A stretch of DNA of 64,000 nucleotides from JBBQVS01 sp038211295 (GTDB lineage Bacteria; Chloroflexota; Ktedonobacteria; Ktedonobacterales; Ktedonobacteraceae). The stretch covers positions 1 through 64,000 of the forward strand of contig JBBQVS010000001.1 in the NCBI GenBank assembly GCA_038211295.1, given 5' to 3'. Positions 60,368 through 64,000 of the stretch are shown here, one piece after another (the stretch's first letter is position 1; each line of letters opens with the position of its first letter). The position numbers were made by a program, and so were the translations under genes. Below the pieces are notes generated by a model. It did not search any database, was not told where the DNA came from, and was given only the letters and a program-made list of their open reading frames with translations.

Positions 60368-61705
60368 CTATCGGTAACGCGCCAGCACATCATCATAGGT
60401 TTCTCTACGTTCCATCGTGTGTATGTGTTGTTCATCTAGCAATAATACGGCTGGACGTGGAACCAAGTTGTAATTGCTCGCCATCGGCAAGCAGTACGCA
60501 CCAGACGTTGGAAGCAGCAAATAGTCACCCTCCCGCAATCGCGGTAGCTGTACACTCTCAATTAACATATCGCCAGATTCGCAGTAACGACCAGAGATAC
60601 ACACCGTCTCCTCAGCAGGTCGAGTCATGCCCACGACAGGCAGAGCTGTGTAGTTGGCCCCATAGAGCGCGGGCCGAATATTATCACCCATGCCACCATC
60701 GATGAATAGATAGGTTACTCCCCCAGCTGTAACCTTACGCGCCCCTATACGATACACGGCGACACCGGCACGCGCGATAATAGAACGGCCCGGCTCTACA
60801 ATGAGTGTTGGAGCTGTAAGCGTCTTGCCAGTACGTGCCAGCCCGCGCTCCATACTCTCCTGTAATGCCTGTGCCAACAATGTAACAGAGGACGTATGCT
60901 CTGGTGTATCAACCGTATCAATAGCCCACCCACCACCTGGGCTAACCTCTTGGGGCCACCAGCCCGTCTCGTTATATATCTCGTTCGCGAGGGCTAACAG
61001 ACATTCGAGACATTCTTGATAAGGTCGCGTCTCTCGAAGCATTGTTCCGATGTGAGCGTGAAGTCCGAGCAGACGTAGCGGCGTCTCTCGCAAAATGTAA
61101 GTGCTCACCACCTTCGCCTCTGTAAGCGAAAATCCAAATTTAGAGCTAGCATGGCCCGTTTGCAGATAGCGATGTGTGTCCGTTTCGACCTGTGGCGCGA
61201 CACGCAGCAAGACCGAGGGTTGCACCTGTAACTCGTGAGCCAGACGCGCCAATCGCTCTAATTCGTTCAAGTTGTCCAGTACAATACGCCCTACGCCAAG
61301 CTTGAGCGCAACACGCAGTTCTGCTTCGGATTTGTTGTTTCCATGAAATGAGACGCGCTCCATCGGAAACGCCACGCTTTGCGCGACAAGCAATTCGCCT
61401 GCCGAGACTACATCCAACCCTAAACCTTGCGTCGCCATAATCTGCACAACTGATGGCGAAGTATACGCCTTCGACGCGTACACCACACGCACATCGGATG
61501 CATGGTAGTATGTGCTGAACGCATGGCGATAGTCAAAACATGCCGCCTCGATTGTTGCTTTATCAAAAACGTAAAGCGGCGTTCCATACTGGTCGGCGAG
61601 TTCTTGAATAGACTTTGCGGCTATATGAAGTATGTTATTGGAAGAAAGCGTTGTTGTAATCGGCAGTAAGCGTGAGACGGTAGGGGCAATACTACTCATG
61701 AGCAT
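60368..61705 (-). CDS. lysA: Diaminopimelate decarboxylase
   Basis: 445 aa PLP enzyme of fold type III; it makes lysine from meso-diaminopimelate. The PLP lysine is in VVYASKAYTS (~79), and HGNNKSEAEL, RVAPQVETDTHRYLQTGHASSKFG (specificity region), HAHIGTML, SPGGGW, EPGRSIIA and GRYCESGDML are all present. Start ATG 61705 follows AAGGAA; ATG 61699 is also possible. The gene is divergent from gltX with a 99-base gap. Confidence 0.94.
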   Translation of the reverse strand: MLMSSIAPTVSRLLPITTTLSSNNILHIAAKSIQELADQYGTPLYVFDKATIEAACFDYRHAFSTYYHASDVRVVYASKAYTSPSVVQIMATQGLGLDVVSAGELLVAQSVAFPMERVSFHGNNKSEAELRVALKLGVGRIVLDNLNELERLARLAHELQVQPSVLLRVAPQVETDTHRYLQTGHASSKFGFSLTEAKVVSTYILRETPLRLLGLHAHIGTMLRETRPYQECLECLLALANEIYNETGWWPQEVSPGGGWAIDTVDTPEHTSSVTLLAQALQESMERGLARTGKTLTAPTLIVEPGRSIIARAGVAVYRIGARKVTAGGVTYLFIDGGMGDNIRPALYGANYTALPVVGMTRPAEETVCISGRYCESGDMLIESVQLPRLREGDYLLLPTSGAYCLPMASNYNLVPRPAVLLLDEQHIHTMERRETYDDVLARYR

Positions 61706-61752
61706 ATGTTCCTTGTGCTAAAAAATTGCTTTTCATGGACTATCTCCTATGT

Positions 61753-61758
61753 TACAAT
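61753..61758 (+). promoter_or_regulatory. Extended -10 of gltX
   Basis: TGT TACAAT, 46 bases before the gltX start. Confidence 0.45.
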
Positions 61759-61804
61759 ATGGTGCAAGAGTTGATGACGATATTAGTAGAGAAAGTGCAG
61801 TTGC

Positions 61805-63325
61805 ATGACACAGATCAATGACCGCGTACAGGAGCAGCCGATAGAACAAAAAAAGTCGGTGCCGCGCCTGCGTTTCGCTCCCAGCCCTACTGGATTTCAA
61901 CATATTGGTGGCTTCCGTACTGCTCTGTTTAGCTGGCTTTACGCACGTCATACTGGAGGTCAATTTATCTTGCGGGTGGAGGATACCGATACCACACGAA
62001 CAGTAGAGGGCGCAGTCGATGATCTGCTCAAAGGGATGACCTGGTTCGGAATGGATATTGATGAGGGGCCAATCGTTGGCGGTCCCTATGGCCCCTATTA
62101 TCAGACGCAACGCAAAGCTCTGTACCAGCAGTATGCGTATCAGCTTATCGAATCGGGTCATGCCTACCCTTGCTATTGTACACCAGAGCGACTCGACGCT
62201 ATGCGTAAGATGCAGGAGACCCGGAAGCTGCCGCCACGCTATGATCGCCACTGTCGCTTTCTTACCAAAGAGCAACGGGCGGCAAACGAGGCGGCAGGGG
62301 CGACGTGGGTTGTCCGCTTCGCAATCCCGCTCGATGGCGAAACGATTGTTCACGATGAACTGCATGGTGACATGGTATTCAAGAACACAAACCTGGATGA
62401 CATGGTTGTCTTGAAATCCAATGGCCTGGCTCCCTACCATCTGGCGCACCTCGTTGACGATCACGAGATGGCGATTACGCATATTCTGCGTGGCGAGGAT
62501 TGGATTCCAAGTGCACCACTACATGTACAGATATACAATGCGTTGGGTTGGAATATTCCGTTACTCTATCATCTTCCAAACATTTTGGGCAAAGACAAGA
62601 AGAAATTAAGCAAACGCCGCAATGCTCCCTCATGGTCGGATTTCCAGCGCGAGGGCTTCCTGCCAGAGGCTGTCATCAATTTCATAGCTCTGCTTGGCTG
62701 GTCGTATGATGATAAGACTGAGATGTTCACACAAGCAGAACTTATAGAAGCATTCTCGCTGAAACGTGTTGGTATCGCCTCCGGCATCTACGACCCGGAG
62801 AAGCTTACCTGGATGAATGGCGTCTACATTCGCAATCTCTCGCTCGATGAGTTGACACAGCGCACTCTTCCCTACCTGGAGCGTCCAGAAGCGGCGGGCG
62901 GTCTTCCCGATAGCATACAGCGACCACTTGACCCGATCTATACAAAGCAGGTGCTGGCACTTGAGCAGGAGCGACTCAAAACATTGAGCGATGCGACTAA
63001 AGCGCATTTCTTCTTTGAGCACGAATTGATCTATGACGCACCAATGCTCATCCAGAAGGGCATCGATGCGACACGTACACACGATGCCCTGGTACAGGCG
63101 CACAACGGTTTAGCAACCTTAGAACAGTGGGAACGGTCAGTGATGGAAACCGCGATGGACGAACTGGGGAAAACGCTGGGCTTGAAGCGCGGGCAATTCT
63201 TCGGTGCATTGCGCGTCGCAGTAAGTGGTAGCAATGCAACACCACCACTCTTTCCAATGATGGAAGTGCTGGGTCGCGATGTAAGCATGAAGCGTATCGA
63301 GCAGGCAATCGCAAAACTCGGCTAA
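61805..63325 (+). CDS. gltX: Glutamyl-tRNA synthetase
   Basis: 506 aa class I aminoacyl-tRNA synthetase. ATP-binding signatures are HIGG (33-36, in SPTGFQHIGGFRTALF) and KKLSKRR (~264). The catalytic Rossmann domain also shows VEDTDTTR and GVRF-like WVVRFAIP; YCYCTPERL is a Cys-containing insert. The C-terminal helical anticodon-binding domain spans ~330-506. The 18-residue N-terminal lead before the catalytic core is polar. It may be a discriminating or non-discriminating enzyme; the sequence alone does not tell me. Confidence 0.96.
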   Translation: MTQINDRVQEQPIEQKKSVPRLRFAPSPTGFQHIGGFRTALFSWLYARHTGGQFILRVEDTDTTRTVEGAVDDLLKGMTWFGMDIDEGPIVGGPYGPYYQTQRKALYQQYAYQLIESGHAYPCYCTPERLDAMRKMQETRKLPPRYDRHCRFLTKEQRAANEAAGATWVVRFAIPLDGETIVHDELHGDMVFKNTNLDDMVVLKSNGLAPYHLAHLVDDHEMAITHILRGEDWIPSAPLHVQIYNALGWNIPLLYHLPNILGKDKKKLSKRRNAPSWSDFQREGFLPEAVINFIALLGWSYDDKTEMFTQAELIEAFSLKRVGIASGIYDPEKLTWMNGVYIRNLSLDELTQRTLPYLERPEAAGGLPDSIQRPLDPIYTKQVLALEQERLKTLSDATKAHFFFEHELIYDAPMLIQKGIDATRTHDALVQAHNGLATLEQWERSVMETAMDELGKTLGLKRGQFFGALRVAVSGSNATPPLFPMMEVLGRDVSMKRIEQAIAKLG

Positions 63326-63335
63326 CATGTGGTAC

Positions 63336-63358
63336 GGGGAAGCTACAAGAGCTTCCCC
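63336..63358 (+). terminator. Short hairpin after gltX
   Basis: GGGGAAGCT, loop ACAAG, AGCTTCCCC (9-base arms). No T-run follows, so termination is uncertain. Confidence 0.4.
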
Positions 63359-63391
63359 TGGTTACGTTTAAGATAACAGAGAAGGTTACTT

Positions 63392-64000
63392 ATGGTTAAT
63401 AAAGACTATATCCTTCGCATCGCCGAGAAGTTTGGTCGTGCATTGGCAATCATTCTTCATTTGCGCGAGTATAACAAACATGAAGAAGCATTGATCTATG
63501 TTGATGATATGTTGTTGCAAGCAACAGGACTTACCTCAGGTTTCGTAAATTCTGTCTCTAATGAGATGCTCCTACAAGCAATCTCTCCACTAGGTATATT
63601 AAACGTAGAAAAGTGTATCTGGATTGCGGTTTTGCTCAAAGCAGAGGGAGAAATTTTTGAGGAACAGGGCAAGACTAACGAAAGCTATTATCGCTACCTG
63701 AAATCACTGCTGCTCTACCTCGTTCTTCTGCCGCACGAACCCTCACTACAGGACTCTAACCTTGCCAACGACATACAAGAGCTGTTGAATAAACTCAAAG
63801 ATTATGAACTACCAGGAGAGGTAAAAGAAAAGCTGTTTCCCTATTACGAACATGTCGGGAAATATGATAAAGCTGAAGATGCACTTTTCGAGCTATTGGA
63901 GTTGCCAACCGCGAACAACGCACTACGTGGAAGTGGCATCGCTTTTTACAAACGCCTACAGGCAAGAAATGATGCTGATTTGTTGCAGGGAAACCTGTCA
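63392..64000 (+). CDS. DUF6483-like hypothetical protein (3' end outside window)
   Basis: 203 codons are open from ATG 63392 (AGAAGG upstream) to the window edge without a stop. The start MVNKDYILRIAEKFGRALAIIL resembles DUF6483 proteins, which begin with a similar helix and contain a four-helix region. The rest is helical and TPR-like in look (KLFPYYEHVGKYDKAEDALFELLEL). No catalytic motif. It may share the gltX transcript. Function unknown. Confidence 0.75.
   Translation, partial: MVNKDYILRIAEKFGRALAIILHLREYNKHEEALIYVDDMLLQATGLTSGFVNSVSNEMLLQAISPLGILNVEKCIWIAVLLKAEGEIFEEQGKTNESYYRYLKSLLLYLVLLPHEPSLQDSNLANDIQELLNKLKDYELPGEVKEKLFPYYEHVGKYDKAEDALFELLELPTANNALRGSGIAFYKRLQARNDADLLQGNLS

Noticed and set aside
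1..64000. Mobile elements, prophage or CRISPR arrays
   Set aside because: No transposase, integrase, phage gene or regularly spaced repeat array was seen on either strand.

Overview
The window looks like ordinary chromosome of a Chloroflexota bacterium, most likely class Ktedonobacteria. That placement is inferred from the gene set (bacterial XPB helicase, bacterial Cdc48-type AAA ATPase, a yebC-ruvC-ruvA cluster without ruvB, a DUF6483-like protein, an unusual photolyase-like protein, LexA of Gram-positive type) and from remembered protein similarity, not from a search. Base composition is near 50% GC. I saw no insertion sequences, prophage, CRISPR array or rRNA. There is one tRNA, tRNA-Val(CAC).

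Layout. 0-4.7 kb: 3' end of a photolyase-like gene, a lipoprotein esterase, msrA, a Sua5-type tRNA modification gene and rpiA. 4.8-7.8 kb: an ECF-transporter operon (S component, two ATPases, an alpha/beta hydrolase) with no EcfT. 8-10 kb: yebC, ruvC, ruvA. 10.1-15.4 kb: a membrane receptor with zinc-finger-like and periplasmic-binding-protein-like parts, an ABM-like protein, a small gene with a broken 5' end, a response regulator with a degenerate GGDEF domain, and a 711-base stretch without a gene. 15.4-19.3 kb: a hydrolase-fold protein lacking its nucleophile, XPB, a cysteine-free thioredoxin and mannose-6-phosphate isomerase. 19.3-30.1 kb (minus strand): ilvB-ilvN-ilvC-leuA-thrB-thrC and a membrane glycosyltransferase, preceded by a leader peptide rich in Leu/Val/Ile codons and a terminator.

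30.3-35.1 kb: a thioesterase, small membrane proteins, a NarL-type two-component pair, an HNH-like protein and a DUF1963 protein. 35.3-41.7 kb: a starch/maltodextrin module (cytoplasmic GH13 enzyme, MarR regulator with an operator-like palindrome, MalE/F/G-like transporter without its ATPase). 41.8-43.6 kb: ftsH. 44-49.4 kb: a three-gene formate dehydrogenase (alpha, Fe-S beta, NrfD-type membrane subunit). Its alpha gene has an in-frame TGA read as selenocysteine, followed at once by a SECIS-like hairpin. 49.5-54.5 kb: Cdc48-type ATPase, a small unknown protein and a GAF-PAS histidine kinase. 54.6-64 kb: tRNA-Val, DedA, a membrane protein with a long disordered tail, lexA, a bifunctional-nuclease-domain protein, a YggT-like protein, lysA, gltX and the start of a DUF6483-like gene that runs off the right edge.

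The most notable points are the selenocysteine formate dehydrogenase, the branched-chain amino acid attenuator, the domain-swapped photolyase-like protein, the zinc-finger/TM/binding-protein receptor, and a recurrent extended -10 motif (TGnTATACT or TGnTATAAT). I found no convincing new defence system or other wholly novel multi-gene system.
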